Positions 7,981 through 15,943 are shown, counted from the stretch's first letter. The stretch is 64,000 nucleotides of DNA from Scopulibacillus_A cellulosilyticus (GCF_042665295.1 NZ_JBHTCO010000004.1:496001-560000), one strand, 5' to 3'. Numbers and translations: made by a program. Notes: a model not told the origin generated them from the letters alone.

Positions 7981-9114
7981 ATGTTTGAATATGATATGGA
8001 TATGGATCAATTTGCACGGATTAAAGTTATCGGTGTCGGCGGTGGCGGCAGCAACGCAGTTAACCGTATGATAGAGAGCGGCATTGAGGGGGTTGAATTC
8101 ATTTGTGTCAATACTGATGCCCAAGCTTTAAAGATGTCAAAGGCAGAAACAACTCTTCAATTAGGCGAAAAACTGACAAGAGGGCTTGGTGCGGGAGCTA
8201 ATCCTGAGATTGGCAAAAAAGCTGCAGAAGAAAGCAGGGAACAAATAGAGGAAGCTCTAAAAGGAGCGGATATGGTTTTCGTTACCGCCGGCATGGGCGG
8301 CGGTACGGGTACAGGTGCTGCACCGGTTGTAGCGGAAATTTCCAAAGACATAGGCGCATTAACTGTCGGTGTCGTGACACGTCCATTTACTTTTGAAGGG
8401 AGAAAACGTGCGACTCAAGCGACTAACGGTATCTCCACTTTAAAAGAAAAGGTAGATACATTGATCGTTATACCGAATGACCGCTTATTAGAAATAGTCG
8501 ATAAAAATACACCAATGCTGGAAGCGTTTAGAGAAGCGGATAATGTCCTTCGTCAAGGTGTTCAAGGCATATCGGATTTAATCGCCGTTCCGGGTCTTAT
8601 CAACCTTGACTTTGCGGATGTTAAAACGATTATGACTGAAGGCGGTTCATCGCTTATGGGTATCGGCATCGCCACAGGAGAAAACCGCGCAGGCGAAGCT
8701 GCTAAAAAAGCTATAAACAGTCCGCTGTTAGAAAAGTCTATAGATGGTGCGAAAGGCGTACTTATGAATATTACAGGCGGTACAAGTCTCAGCCTGTATG
8801 AGGTTAATGAAGCGGCAGATATTGTGGCAACAGCTGCTGATCAAGAAGTCAATATGATTTTTGGCTCCGGGATTAATGAAGATTTGAAAGACGAAATTGT
8901 TGTAACTGTAATCGCAACAGGATTTGAGGATAGAGGGAACCAGCAGCGTACCCGTCAACCGCGGCCGGCTGCCCAACCGCAAAGTAAACCGGCTCCGCAA
9001 TGGGAAGAGCAGGAAAACAGCAGCCCTCGGGTATCACAACAGCCGTCATCGTCTGATGTTGAAGATACATTAGATATTCCGGCGTTTTTAAGAAATCGTA
9101 ATCGCCGTCGTTAA
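7981..9114 (+). CDS. ftsZ: FtsZ, tubulin-like division GTPase
   Basis: GTPase that polymerises into the Z-ring. The 377-aa product has the glycine-rich nucleotide loop GVGGGGSNAV, the tubulin signature GMGGGTGTG (residues 104-112), the T7 synergy-loop region NLDFADVKT, a Gln/Pro-rich disordered linker and the C-terminal FtsA/SepF-binding peptide DIPAFLRNR followed by a basic tail. The ATG at 7981 has GGGAGGA upstream; the alternative at 7960 has no site. A strong terminator follows. Confidence 0.98.
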   Translation: MFEYDMDMDQFARIKVIGVGGGGSNAVNRMIESGIEGVEFICVNTDAQALKMSKAETTLQLGEKLTRGLGAGANPEIGKKAAEESREQIEEALKGADMVFVTAGMGGGTGTGAAPVVAEISKDIGALTVGVVTRPFTFEGRKRATQATNGISTLKEKVDTLIVIPNDRLLEIVDKNTPMLEAFREADNVLRQGVQGISDLIAVPGLINLDFADVKTIMTEGGSSLMGIGIATGENRAGEAAKKAINSPLLEKSIDGAKGVLMNITGGTSLSLYEVNEAADIVATAADQEVNMIFGSGINEDLKDEIVVTVIATGFEDRGNQQRTRQPRPAAQPQSKPAPQWEEQENSSPRVSQQPSSSDVEDTLDIPAFLRNRNRRR

Positions 9115-9115
9115 A

Positions 9116-9150
9116 GAAAACGGCCGGTTCATTGAACTGGCCGTTTTTTT
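9116..9150 (+). terminator. Rho-independent terminator after ftsZ
   Basis: CGGCCGGTTC (9121-9130) pairs with GAACTGGCCG (9134-9143) around a short loop, followed by seven T. It ends the ftsAZ transcript. An A-run precedes the stem, so it may also stop transcription from the reverse-strand gene downstream. Confidence 0.93.
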
Positions 9151-9181
9151 GTATATAAAATGATGCTGACAATAGTTATGA

Positions 9182-9679
9182 TTAATTTATTTTCTTGCCG
9201 TCCTTGCTAAAAACCTTAATGGTATATGAGTTATTTTTAAGCAGTGCTTTCATTTTTTTTGAATTCATAATCTTGCTGACAAATTTTTCAACGTCATGTC
9301 CAACATCTTCGGCATGCTTATCCGAACTTTTAATAGACGTTTGCATATTAATCGTAATTAAAAAGGATAACTTTTTATTTAATGTTTTACTTTTAGGGGA
9401 ACTTTCAACAGATTTCAAATGCGTATTTTTAAAACCCTTGGCATTCTCCAATCCTTTATGAATAGCTTGTACCGTTTTTTCAGTTCTTTTATGTATATCA
9501 TCCATTTGCTTTTTCGGTACTTCTAAAACCGGTATTTCATCAATGTTATTATTTTGCCCTCTATTCATCTCTTTTGTTGATACTTGTTTACTAGAATGAT
9601 AATTGAAATATAGAGCAAAAATGATAATGACGGAAGCTAAAACTGATCCTGCAAGAATAATATATTTATTTTTATCCAC
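9182..9679 (-). CDS. Unrecognised single-pass membrane protein
   Basis: I do not recognise this family. The 165-residue product has a very short charged N-terminus, one membrane span at about residues 6-23 (ILAGSVLASVIIIFALYF), then a hydrophilic, Lys/Ser/Asn-rich external region with a possible amphipathic helix around the VPKKQMDDIHKRTEKT segment and a C-terminal predicted alpha/beta stretch ending SYTIKVFSKDGKKIN. GTG at 9679 is preferred because AGGGGG lies nine bases upstream; ATG codons at 9706 and 9736 have no ribosome site. It sits alone on the reverse strand between ftsZ and spoIIGA, where B. subtilis carries bpr. Confidence 0.7.
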   Translation of the reverse strand: MDKNKYIILAGSVLASVIIIFALYFNYHSSKQVSTKEMNRGQNNNIDEIPVLEVPKKQMDDIHKRTEKTVQAIHKGLENAKGFKNTHLKSVESSPKSKTLNKKLSFLITINMQTSIKSSDKHAEDVGHDVEKFVSKIMNSKKMKALLKNNSYTIKVFSKDGKKIN

Positions 9680-9767
9680 TGCCAGATACCCCCTAATAGT
9701 TTTCATATTTATGTTCGGCTTAATATAAATATTCATAGATTTAAATATTCAAAGGAAACTGAATTTC

Positions 9768-10005
9768 TTTATCCCGGTGCAACCGTCCGTAAAACTCCCG
9801 CCTCAAAACTTGAGTTTAAGCGCTGAAGTTTAGGCGGGGGTTAACGGAGTGCTCCTGCGCGATGAATTTTCGAAGAGGTTAAACAAAGCTCGTCGCAAAT
9901 TACACAGAGGCAATTCATGTAGTTGCTTCGCTAACACCCCGATTTGTTCAACTAACCATCAGTAGGGGATGAAGAAAACCCCTGCTGATGGAAGTTTCAC
10001 TTTAT
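9768..10005 (+). repeat. Repeat copy A: non-autonomous IS200/IS605-like (PATE-type) element
   Basis: About 238 bp with no protein-coding capacity. It begins after TTTAT (9768-9772) with CCGGTGCAACCGTCCG, and its first hairpin is formed by ACTCCCGCCT and AGGCGGGGGT. Its far end is a hairpin CCATCAGTAGGGG / CCCCTGCTGATGG (9955-9990) followed by AAGTTTCAC. A diverged, oppositely oriented copy lies at 57227-57463 with the same two terminal hairpins. Subterminal imperfect palindromes and a TTAT-type flank resemble IS200/IS605 ends; that classification is inference. Confidence 0.65.
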
Positions 10006-10012
10006 TATATTA

Positions 10013-10099
10013 TTTGACAAAATAAAGGTATTTCCTTCAAAATAACAAGTTTGTCTCCGCCAGAAATTGACAGACATTATAAGGATAAGCCGGTATACT
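10013..10099 (+). promoter_or_regulatory. spoIIG promoter with long spacer and Spo0A-like boxes
   Basis: TTGACA (10067-10072) and TATACT (10094-10099) are separated by 21 bases, much longer than the normal 17. The B. subtilis spoIIG promoter, activated by Spo0A~P, is known for the same abnormal spacing. Candidate Spo0A boxes (consensus TGNCGAA or its inverse) are TTTGACA at 10013-10019 and TGTC/GACA elements around 10052-10075 overlapping the -35. Confidence 0.65.
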
Positions 10100-10131
10100 A
10101 ATCTAAAATACGATTATGGCGGGTGGTGGAT

Positions 10132-11052
10132 ATGACCATTTACCTGGATGCAGTCTGGCTGTTAAACTTATTTATTGATTTTATGTTATTTAAGATGACA
10201 TCAATTATTTTAAAACGGCCAGTTCATCCTTTGCGGCTTGGGCTTGGAACATTAGTTGCTTCCAGCATTGTCTGTCTGCTTTTTACGCCGCTTTCTCCTT
10301 TTTTCTATAATCCTTTAGGGAAGTTTTTGTTTTCATTAATGATTGTTTTTATTGTTTTTGGTTACAGAAAGTTTTTTTTATTTGTTCAAAGTTTTTTAAC
10401 CTTTTATTTTTCAGCATTTATGATAGGGGGAGGGTTGTTTGCTGCACATTACTTTTTTGAATCCAGTCAATCATATGCACCCCAAAACTTGTTTAGTACT
10501 TTGAGTTATGGCGATCCGATCAGTTGGACTTTCGTTATAATAGGTTTTCCTATTTTGTGGTACTTTTCGAAAAAGAGATTGGATCATCTTGTCATACGAA
10601 AATGGCAGTCGTCTGAGCAAGTGAAAACAGAAATTATCCTTTTTGGTAAAACGATAACCGTTACAGGCTTAATTGACAGCGGCAATAAACTATATGATCC
10701 ATTGACTAGAACACCCGTGATGTTTTTAAGTTATTCAGGTGCACAAGGTGTTCTTCCTAAATGTTTATTTGAAGGGTGGCATCATCAATATGCAGCACTC
10801 CATCCAGACATTAACGAAGAGCTGGCAAGCAGGATTTCGATGGTTCCATATCGGACAGTGAGCGGAGGGCAACAGCTGATTACAACGGTAAGGCCTGATA
10901 ATGTTTATATTTATCATGATGGGAAAACAATTCAAAGTCCCAAAGCGGTTATTGCTTTAACAAGCGATCGTTTATCTAGTGAGGGAGATTTTGACTGTAT
11001 CCTTCACCCGGATATGATGTTAAAAGGGAAAACAATTGAAAGTGCATCATAA
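10132..11052 (+). CDS. spoIIGA: SpoIIGA, sporulation sigma-E processing peptidase
   Basis: Membrane aspartyl protease that removes the pro-sequence of sigma-E in the mother cell after the forespore SpoIIR signal. The 306-aa protein has about five N-terminal membrane spans followed by a cytoplasmic retropepsin-like domain; the catalytic aspartate is in GLIDSGNKLYDP (Asp182, matching the position known for B. subtilis). ATG at 10132 follows GGGTGGTGG. It is directly upstream of its substrate gene sigE, the standard spoIIG operon. Confidence 0.96.
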   Translation: MTIYLDAVWLLNLFIDFMLFKMTSIILKRPVHPLRLGLGTLVASSIVCLLFTPLSPFFYNPLGKFLFSLMIVFIVFGYRKFFLFVQSFLTFYFSAFMIGGGLFAAHYFFESSQSYAPQNLFSTLSYGDPISWTFVIIGFPILWYFSKKRLDHLVIRKWQSSEQVKTEIILFGKTITVTGLIDSGNKLYDPLTRTPVMFLSYSGAQGVLPKCLFEGWHHQYAALHPDINEELASRISMVPYRTVSGGQQLITTVRPDNVYIYHDGKTIQSPKAVIALTSDRLSSEGDFDCILHPDMMLKGKTIESAS

Positions 11053-11075
11053 TTTAGGCGGGAGGGAGCGACGGT

Positions 11076-11795
11076 ATGCGGCGATTGAAACTGGCCTTTT
11101 TGTCCTTTTGGTATAAATTATTACACAAATTAGGTATTAAATCCGATGAAATTTATTATATTGGTGGAAGTGAAGCACTTCCTCCGCCGCTTACAAAAGA
11201 AGAAGAAACCGAATTGTTACAGAGGCTTCCTAAAGGTGATGAAGAGGCAAGATCAACCTTAATAGAGCGTAATTTACGCCTCGTTGTCTATATTGCAAGG
11301 AAATTTGAAAATACTAAAATTAATATTGAGGACCTTATTAGCATCGGTACGATTGGTTTAATTAAGGCGGTAAATACTTTTAATCCAGAGAAAAAGATTA
11401 AACTTGCCACATATGCCTCCCGATGTATTGAAAACGAAATTTTAATGTATTTAAGGAGAAATAATAAAACAAAATCTGAAGTTTCCTTTGATGAACCATT
11501 AAATGTTGACTGGGATGGCAACGAGCTTCTCTTATCAGATGTTCTGGGAACGGATGAAGATATTATCACGCGGGATATGGAACGGAAAGTTGAAAGATCG
11601 CTGTTGCAAAAAGCAATTCTAATGTTAAACGAACGCGAGAAAGAAATTATGGAATTACGGTTTGGCCTATCCGGAGGAAAAGAAAAAACGCAAAAAGATG
11701 TCGCAGACCAGCTTGGGATTTCCCAGTCTTATATATCGCGTCTGGAAAAAAGAATAATTAAGAGGCTTCAAAAGGAATTTAATAAAATGGTCTAA
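11076..11795 (+). CDS. sigE: Pro-sigma-E, mother-cell sigma factor
   Basis: Early mother-cell RNA polymerase sigma factor, 239 aa, the exact family length. The N-terminal pro-sequence of about 27-29 residues is basic and hydrophobic (RRLKLAFLSFWYKLLHKLG) and is the part removed by SpoIIGA. Region 2 (NLRLVVYIARKF, LISIGTIGLIKAVNTF) and region 4 with a helix-turn-helix (TQKDVADQLGISQSYISRLE) are present. It starts 23 bases after spoIIGA with a GGCGGGAGGGAG ribosome site and is followed by a hairpin. Confidence 0.98.
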   Translation: MRRLKLAFLSFWYKLLHKLGIKSDEIYYIGGSEALPPPLTKEEETELLQRLPKGDEEARSTLIERNLRLVVYIARKFENTKINIEDLISIGTIGLIKAVNTFNPEKKIKLATYASRCIENEILMYLRRNNKTKSEVSFDEPLNVDWDGNELLLSDVLGTDEDIITRDMERKVERSLLQKAILMLNEREKEIMELRFGLSGGKEKTQKDVADQLGISQSYISRLEKRIIKRLQKEFNKMV

Positions 11796-11803
11796 AAAAA
11801 TCG

Positions 11804-11836
11804 AAAGCTTGGCATTCGCCGAGCTTTATTTTATCG
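11804..11836 (+). terminator. Terminator after sigE
   Basis: AAAGCTTGGC (11804-11813) pairs, with G-U pairs, with GCCGAGCTTT (11818-11827), followed by ATTTTAT. It separates spoIIG from sigG; in B. subtilis some read-through from spoIIG into sigG is known. Confidence 0.7.
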
Positions 11837-11890
11837 GCTTTTTCTAGATAAATTGGAAATTTTTTATAATAAAACGTGCTTTGTTTGAGT

Positions 11891-11919
11891 GCATAAAATT
11901 CCCTTCGTAGGAGATACTT
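11891..11919 (+). promoter_or_regulatory. Sigma-F (forespore) promoter for sigG
   Basis: GCATA (11891-11895), a 14-base spacer and GGAGATACTT (11910-11919). The -10 matches the GGNNANANTN sigma-F pattern at every specified base, and sigG transcription by sigma-F is established in B. subtilis. Sigma-G may also use it weakly for autoregulation. Confidence 0.75.
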
Positions 11920-11954
11920 TACTTTGTACAATGCTCCGATTAGGAGGGAATCAA

Positions 11955-12734
11955 ATGGCACGAAATAAAGTAGAAATATGCGGTGTTGATACAGCTACAT
12001 TGCCAGTTCTAAAAAACGAAGAAATGAGAAAGCTATTTGTTAAAATGCAAAACGGCGAACATGAAGCAAGGGAGAAACTTGTTAATGGCAATTTAAGACT
12101 CGTATTGAGTGTCATTCAAAGGTTCAACAACAGAGGTGAGTACGTCGACGATTTGTTCCAAGTCGGATGTATCGGACTTATGAAATCTATTGATAATTTC
12201 GATTTGAGTCAAAATGTAAAGTTTTCAACCTATGCGGTTCCAATGATTATTGGTGAAATCCGCCGATATTTGAGAGATAATAACCCTATAAGGGTGTCAC
12301 GGTCTCTCAGAGATATTGCTTATAAAGCATTGCAGGTTAAAGAGAAATTGATATCCAAAAACGCTAAGGAACCAACAGCAGCTGAAATTGCTAAAGAACT
12401 TGATCTTCCTATTGAAGATATTGTCTTTGCTTTAGATGCCATTCAGGATCCTGTCTCACTGTTTGAACCGATATATAATGATGGCGGTGATCCAATTTTT
12501 GTAATGGATCAAATTAGCGATGACAAAAATAAGGATGTCAATTGGATTGAAGAAATTGCTTTAAAGGAAGCTATGACAAGACTTGATGAGCGAGAAAAAA
12601 GCATCTTATCAATGCGGTTTTTTCATGGTAAGACGCAAATGGAGGTTGCTGACGAAATTGGTATATCGCAGGCTCAAGTTTCCAGATTAGAAAAAGCCGC
12701 GATAAAAGAAATGAATAAAAATATAAAAAATTAA
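11955..12734 (+). CDS. sigG: Sigma-G, late forespore sigma factor
   Basis: Forespore-specific sigma factor controlling late forespore genes such as those for small acid-soluble proteins and germinant receptors. The 259-aa protein begins ARNKVEICGVDT, the characteristic N-terminus of sigma-G, has NGNLRLVLSVIQRF and VGCIGLMKSIDNFDL in region 2, and a C-terminal helix-turn-helix (TQMEVADEIGISQAQVSRLE). ATG at 11955 follows TAGGAGGGA. It sits after spoIIGA-sigE and is transcribed from a sigma-F type promoter. Confidence 0.98.
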   Translation: MARNKVEICGVDTATLPVLKNEEMRKLFVKMQNGEHEAREKLVNGNLRLVLSVIQRFNNRGEYVDDLFQVGCIGLMKSIDNFDLSQNVKFSTYAVPMIIGEIRRYLRDNNPIRVSRSLRDIAYKALQVKEKLISKNAKEPTAAEIAKELDLPIEDIVFALDAIQDPVSLFEPIYNDGGDPIFVMDQISDDKNKDVNWIEEIALKEAMTRLDEREKSILSMRFFHGKTQMEVADEIGISQAQVSRLEKAAIKEMNKNIKN

Positions 12735-12765
12735 GCCTTAAGCGATCGCTTAAGGCTTAATTTTT
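12731..12765. terminator. Perfect 30-bp palindrome, bidirectional terminator for sigG and aceA
   Basis: Bases 12731-12760 (TTAAGCCTTAAGCGA and its exact inverse) form an uninterrupted palindrome that includes the sigG stop codon. TTTTTG follows on the plus strand and a T-rich stretch (TTTTTTATAT) follows on the minus strand, so it can terminate both convergent transcripts. The centre is GCGATCGC. Confidence 0.85.
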
Positions 12766-12801
12766 GCTTAAAGAATAAAGGGGCAGTCCGTAAGTTTTTC
12801 T

Positions 12802-14082
12802 TTAGAGGGATGAAAATTGTTCTTCTTCGGTTGAACCTTTAAGAGCTGTTGTTGAAGATTTTCCGCCGGCAATCGTTTGAGCAACCATATCAAAGTAACC
12901 TGTACCAACCTCTCTTTGATGTTTTGTTGCAGTATATCCATATTGTTCACTGCTAAATTCAGCTTGTTGCAGGTTAGAGTAAGCTGTCATGCCGGTTTCT
13001 TTATATTGGCGTGCAAGTTCAAACATGCTGTGATTAAGCGCATGGAATCCCGCCAATGTAATAAATTGAAATTTGTAACCCATTTTACCAAGCTCTCTCT
13101 GGAATAAAGCGATTGTTTCTTTATCCAATTTTTTCTGCCAATTAAATGATGGTGAACAGTTATAAGCCAATAGTTTATCCGGATATTTAGCGTGTATCCC
13201 TTCAGCAAATTTCTTTGCTTCTTCAAGATTTGGTTCAGAAGTTTCACACCAAATAAGATCGGCATAAGGAGCATAAGCCAAACCTCTTGAAATTGCTTGA
13301 TCAAGACCGGCTTTTGAACGATAAAAGCCTTCAACCGTCCGTTCTCCAGTTAAAAATTCATGATCATATGGATCAATATCACTTGTTACTAATCCTGCCG
13401 CATTGGCATCCGTTCTTGCGATAATAACAGTCGGAATATTTGATACATCGGCTGCAAGCCGGGCAGAAATAAGGTTTTGCACTGCCTGTTGCGTAGGAAG
13501 CAAAACTTTACCGCCAAGATGACCGCATTTTTTCTCAGAAGACAGCTGATCTTCAAAGTGTACACCGGCAGCTCCGGCTTCAATCATTGCCTTCATAAGC
13601 TCAAAAACGTTTAAATGACCTCCAAAACCGGCTTCTGCATCAGCGACGATGGGTGCGAACCAATCGGTATCGCTTTTTCCTTCTAAATGATCAATTTGAT
13701 CAGCGCGCTGAAAGGCTTGATTAATTTTTTTAACAACATTCGGAACGCTGTTTGCCGGATAAAGACTTTGGTCAGGATACATTTGACCAGCTAAATTGGC
13801 GTCTGCTGCAACCTGCCAGCCGCTGAGGTAAATGGCTTTAAGTCCGGCCTTGACCTGTTGCACAGCTTGATTTCCTGTTAAAGCGCCTAAAGCGGCAACA
13901 TAATCTTCGGAATGGATAAGCTGCCATAATTTATCAGCGCCTCTTTTGGCCAATGTGTGCTCAATTTGTACTGAGCCCTGGAGACGGACAACTTCTTCCG
14001 CCGTATAAGGACGGGTAATACCTTTCCAACGTTCTGATTTCCAGCTTTCTTCAATTGCTAAAAACTTTTCTTTAAGGTTCAT
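12802..14082 (-). CDS. aceA: Isocitrate lyase
   Basis: Glyoxylate-shunt enzyme cleaving isocitrate to glyoxylate and succinate, allowing growth on acetate or fatty acids. The 426-residue product has the KKCGHLGGK signature with the catalytic cysteine, the upstream DAEAGFGG metal-binding region, IARTDANAA and YNCSPSFNW. Start ATG at 14082 follows GGAGGAATG. It lies 25 bases downstream of aceB on the same strand, completing the shunt. B. subtilis lacks this pathway; B. licheniformis and several other bacilli have it. Its placement between sigG and the ylm genes is an insertion relative to the usual order. Confidence 0.97.
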   Translation of the reverse strand: MNLKEKFLAIEESWKSERWKGITRPYTAEEVVRLQGSVQIEHTLAKRGADKLWQLIHSEDYVAALGALTGNQAVQQVKAGLKAIYLSGWQVAADANLAGQMYPDQSLYPANSVPNVVKKINQAFQRADQIDHLEGKSDTDWFAPIVADAEAGFGGHLNVFELMKAMIEAGAAGVHFEDQLSSEKKCGHLGGKVLLPTQQAVQNLISARLAADVSNIPTVIIARTDANAAGLVTSDIDPYDHEFLTGERTVEGFYRSKAGLDQAISRGLAYAPYADLIWCETSEPNLEEAKKFAEGIHAKYPDKLLAYNCSPSFNWQKKLDKETIALFQRELGKMGYKFQFITLAGFHALNHSMFELARQYKETGMTAYSNLQQAEFSSEQYGYTATKHQREVGTGYFDMVAQTIAGGKSSTTALKGSTEEEQFSSL

Positions 14083-14107
14083 GTTTCATTCCTCCGTATC
14101 ATTAAAA

Positions 14108-15709
14108 TTAATCGATCCTTTCATAACCAGGAAGAGTTAAAAATTCTTCAAATTCATCGTTGAATACCAATTGCGAAAATAGCCTTGCTGCACTTTCATA
14201 ATTTCCATTATTAAATTGTTCTTCACCGAAGCTATTTTTCAGATCAACCAGTTCAACAGTTATCATTTGTTCAACAAGATTCCTAGTAATTTTTCGGCCA
14301 TCTTCTAAAAACCCTTGCGGATGACGAATCCATTGCCATACTTGGGCGCGCGATATCTCCGCTGTGGCAGCATCTTCCATTAAGTTGTATATAGGAACAG
14401 CTCCTTTGCCGCCGAGCCATGCTTCAATATATTGAATGGCAACGCTGATGTTCATTCTGAGACCTTCTTCAGTAATTGGACCCTCAGGGATTGCCAACAA
14501 ATCTTTTGCTGTGATTGTTTTATGTTCTATTTGCCTGTCTATTTGATTAGCCTCAGGCATATGTTCATTAAAGACATCGAGAACAATTGGTACAAGACCC
14601 GGGTGTGCAACCCAGCTGCCGTCATGTCCGTTAATTACTTCTCTTGTCTTATCGGCTTTGACTTTGTTCAGTGCCTCTTCATTTGCCTTGGGGTTATTTT
14701 TGATCGGAATTTGAGCAGCCATGCCCCCGATAGCATGCGCCTTTCTCTTATGGCACGTCTCAACCACGTATTGTGTATACGCCTTCATAAACGGAACTGT
14801 CATTGTGACCAGTGAACGGTCAGGAAGAATAAAGTCTTGATGATTTCGAAACTTTTTCAGGTAGCTGAAAATATAATCCCATCGGCCGCAGTTTAAACCG
14901 GCGCTGTGTTCCCTTAATTCATAAAGTATTTCGTCAGCTTCGAAGGCGGCTAAAATCGTTTCAATTAAAACTGTGGCTTTAATAGTACCTTGTTGTAATC
15001 CTAATTCCTGTTCGGAAAAGATAAATACATCGTTCCATAGACGTGCTTCTTCACGGCTTTCAATCTTAGGTAAATAAAAGTAAGGACCAGAGTTGTTTTT
15101 GAGTAACTGTGCGGCATTATGAAACAGGTATAAGCCAAAATCGAAAAGGCTTGCTGACATTTTTTCTCCGTTAACAAGAACATGCTTTTCCTCAAGGTGC
15201 CATCCTCTTGGACGGACGAGTAATGTCGCAATTTTTTCATTAAGCGTGTAGTGTTTTCCGTTCTCATTTGTGTAGGTAAGGTTTCGGTTAACAGCGTCTA
15301 TTAAATTAATTTGAGACTGGATGATATTTTGCCAAGTCGGTGAAGTAGCATCTTCGAGATCAGCCATAAAAACATAAGCACCTGAATTTAAGGCGTTAAT
15401 TACCATTTTTCTGTCGCTTGCCGGACCTGTAATTTCCACCCGCCTGTCTTTTAAATCATCGGGAATAGGACTAATTGTCCATTTGTCATGACGTATAGAC
15501 TTAGTTTCTGGTAAAAAGTCTGGCATTTTTCCGTTATCAATCTCTTTTTGACGAATTTGTCTTTGTTTAAGACAACGAATTCTTTCGGTATTAAATTTAA
15601 CATGCAATTTTTTTAAAAACGCCATGGCCTCGGGTGTTAAGATCTTTTTTATATCATTCTGAAACTCATTTGTGGCTTCTGCGTCCTGATATTGAATAGA
15701 AGTAGTCAA
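14108..15709 (-). CDS. aceB: Malate synthase A
   Basis: Condenses glyoxylate with acetyl-CoA to malate, the second shunt step. The product (about 533 aa, malate synthase A size) shows VEITGPASDRKM, MADLEDATSPTW, RPRGWHLEEKH, the catalytic-arginine and metal region around KIESREEARLW, and MEDAATAEISRAQVWQW. Start: ATG at 15718 abuts its GAGGAGG ribosome site with no spacing, whereas TTG at 15709 is nine bases from it and so is preferred; a longer frame to 15850 overlaps the upstream small gene out of phase and is rejected. First enzyme gene of the aceBA pair. Confidence 0.95.
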   Translation of the reverse strand: MTTSIQYQDAEATNEFQNDIKKILTPEAMAFLKKLHVKFNTERIRCLKQRQIRQKEIDNGKMPDFLPETKSIRHDKWTISPIPDDLKDRRVEITGPASDRKMVINALNSGAYVFMADLEDATSPTWQNIIQSQINLIDAVNRNLTYTNENGKHYTLNEKIATLLVRPRGWHLEEKHVLVNGEKMSASLFDFGLYLFHNAAQLLKNNSGPYFYLPKIESREEARLWNDVFIFSEQELGLQQGTIKATVLIETILAAFEADEILYELREHSAGLNCGRWDYIFSYLKKFRNHQDFILPDRSLVTMTVPFMKAYTQYVVETCHKRKAHAIGGMAAQIPIKNNPKANEEALNKVKADKTREVINGHDGSWVAHPGLVPIVLDVFNEHMPEANQIDRQIEHKTITAKDLLAIPEGPITEEGLRMNISVAIQYIEAWLGGKGAVPIYNLMEDAATAEISRAQVWQWIRHPQGFLEDGRKITRNLVEQMITVELVDLKNSFGEEQFNNGNYESAARLFSQLVFNDEFEEFLTLPGYERID

Positions 15710-15725
15710 GTTATACATCCTCCTC

Positions 15726-15878
15726 TTATTCAATGGTTCCGTTTCCGCTGCATGTAGGACAAATAACAACACCGTTATAACATTGACATGATTGGGACTT
15801 ACCTTGTTTTTTATGTTTTTCACCTTTGCATTTCGTACATTCCAATTCACCGTTACCGTTGCATGTTGGGCAGTTCAT
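15726..15878 (-). CDS. 50-residue cysteine-rich zinc-ribbon-like microprotein
   Basis: Small gene with an excellent AAGGAGG site seven bases before its ATG. The product has eight cysteines: CPTC at residues 3-6, CTKC at 14-17, CQC at 31-33 and CPTC at 40-43, with glycine-rich followers (CPTCNGNG, CPTCSGNG) as in the DnaJ cysteine-rich domain, which binds two zinc ions. It lacks any J-domain. Its stop lies 16 bases before the preferred aceB start and the aceB ribosome site begins right after it, so it leads the aceBA operon. Short proteins of this look exist in other bacilli; the function is unknown to me. Confidence 0.85.
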   Translation of the reverse strand: MNCPTCNGNGELECTKCKGEKHKKQGKSQSCQCYNGVVICPTCSGNGTIE

Positions 15879-15906
15879 ATTATAACCTCCTTAATATTTT
15901 AACAAT

Positions 15907-15922
15907 ACTGTTGTAGTACAGT
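15907..15922. promoter_or_regulatory. Inverted repeat, candidate operator of the aceBA operon
   Basis: ACTGT-N6-ACAGT lies just downstream of the candidate -10 and upstream of the Cys-rich gene, where a repressor could act. I cannot name the regulator. Confidence 0.35.
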
Positions 15923-15943
15923 GTTTGTAATTTCTGATACTAT

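Noticed and set aside
7756..8124. 122-codon reverse open frame across ftsA-ftsZ
   Set aside because: Antisense shadow; composition and lack of ribosome site argue against coding.
15710..15850. Longer N-terminus for malate synthase
   Set aside because: Would overlap the Cys-rich small gene out of frame and has no ribosome site; the family N-terminus starts near 15709-15718.
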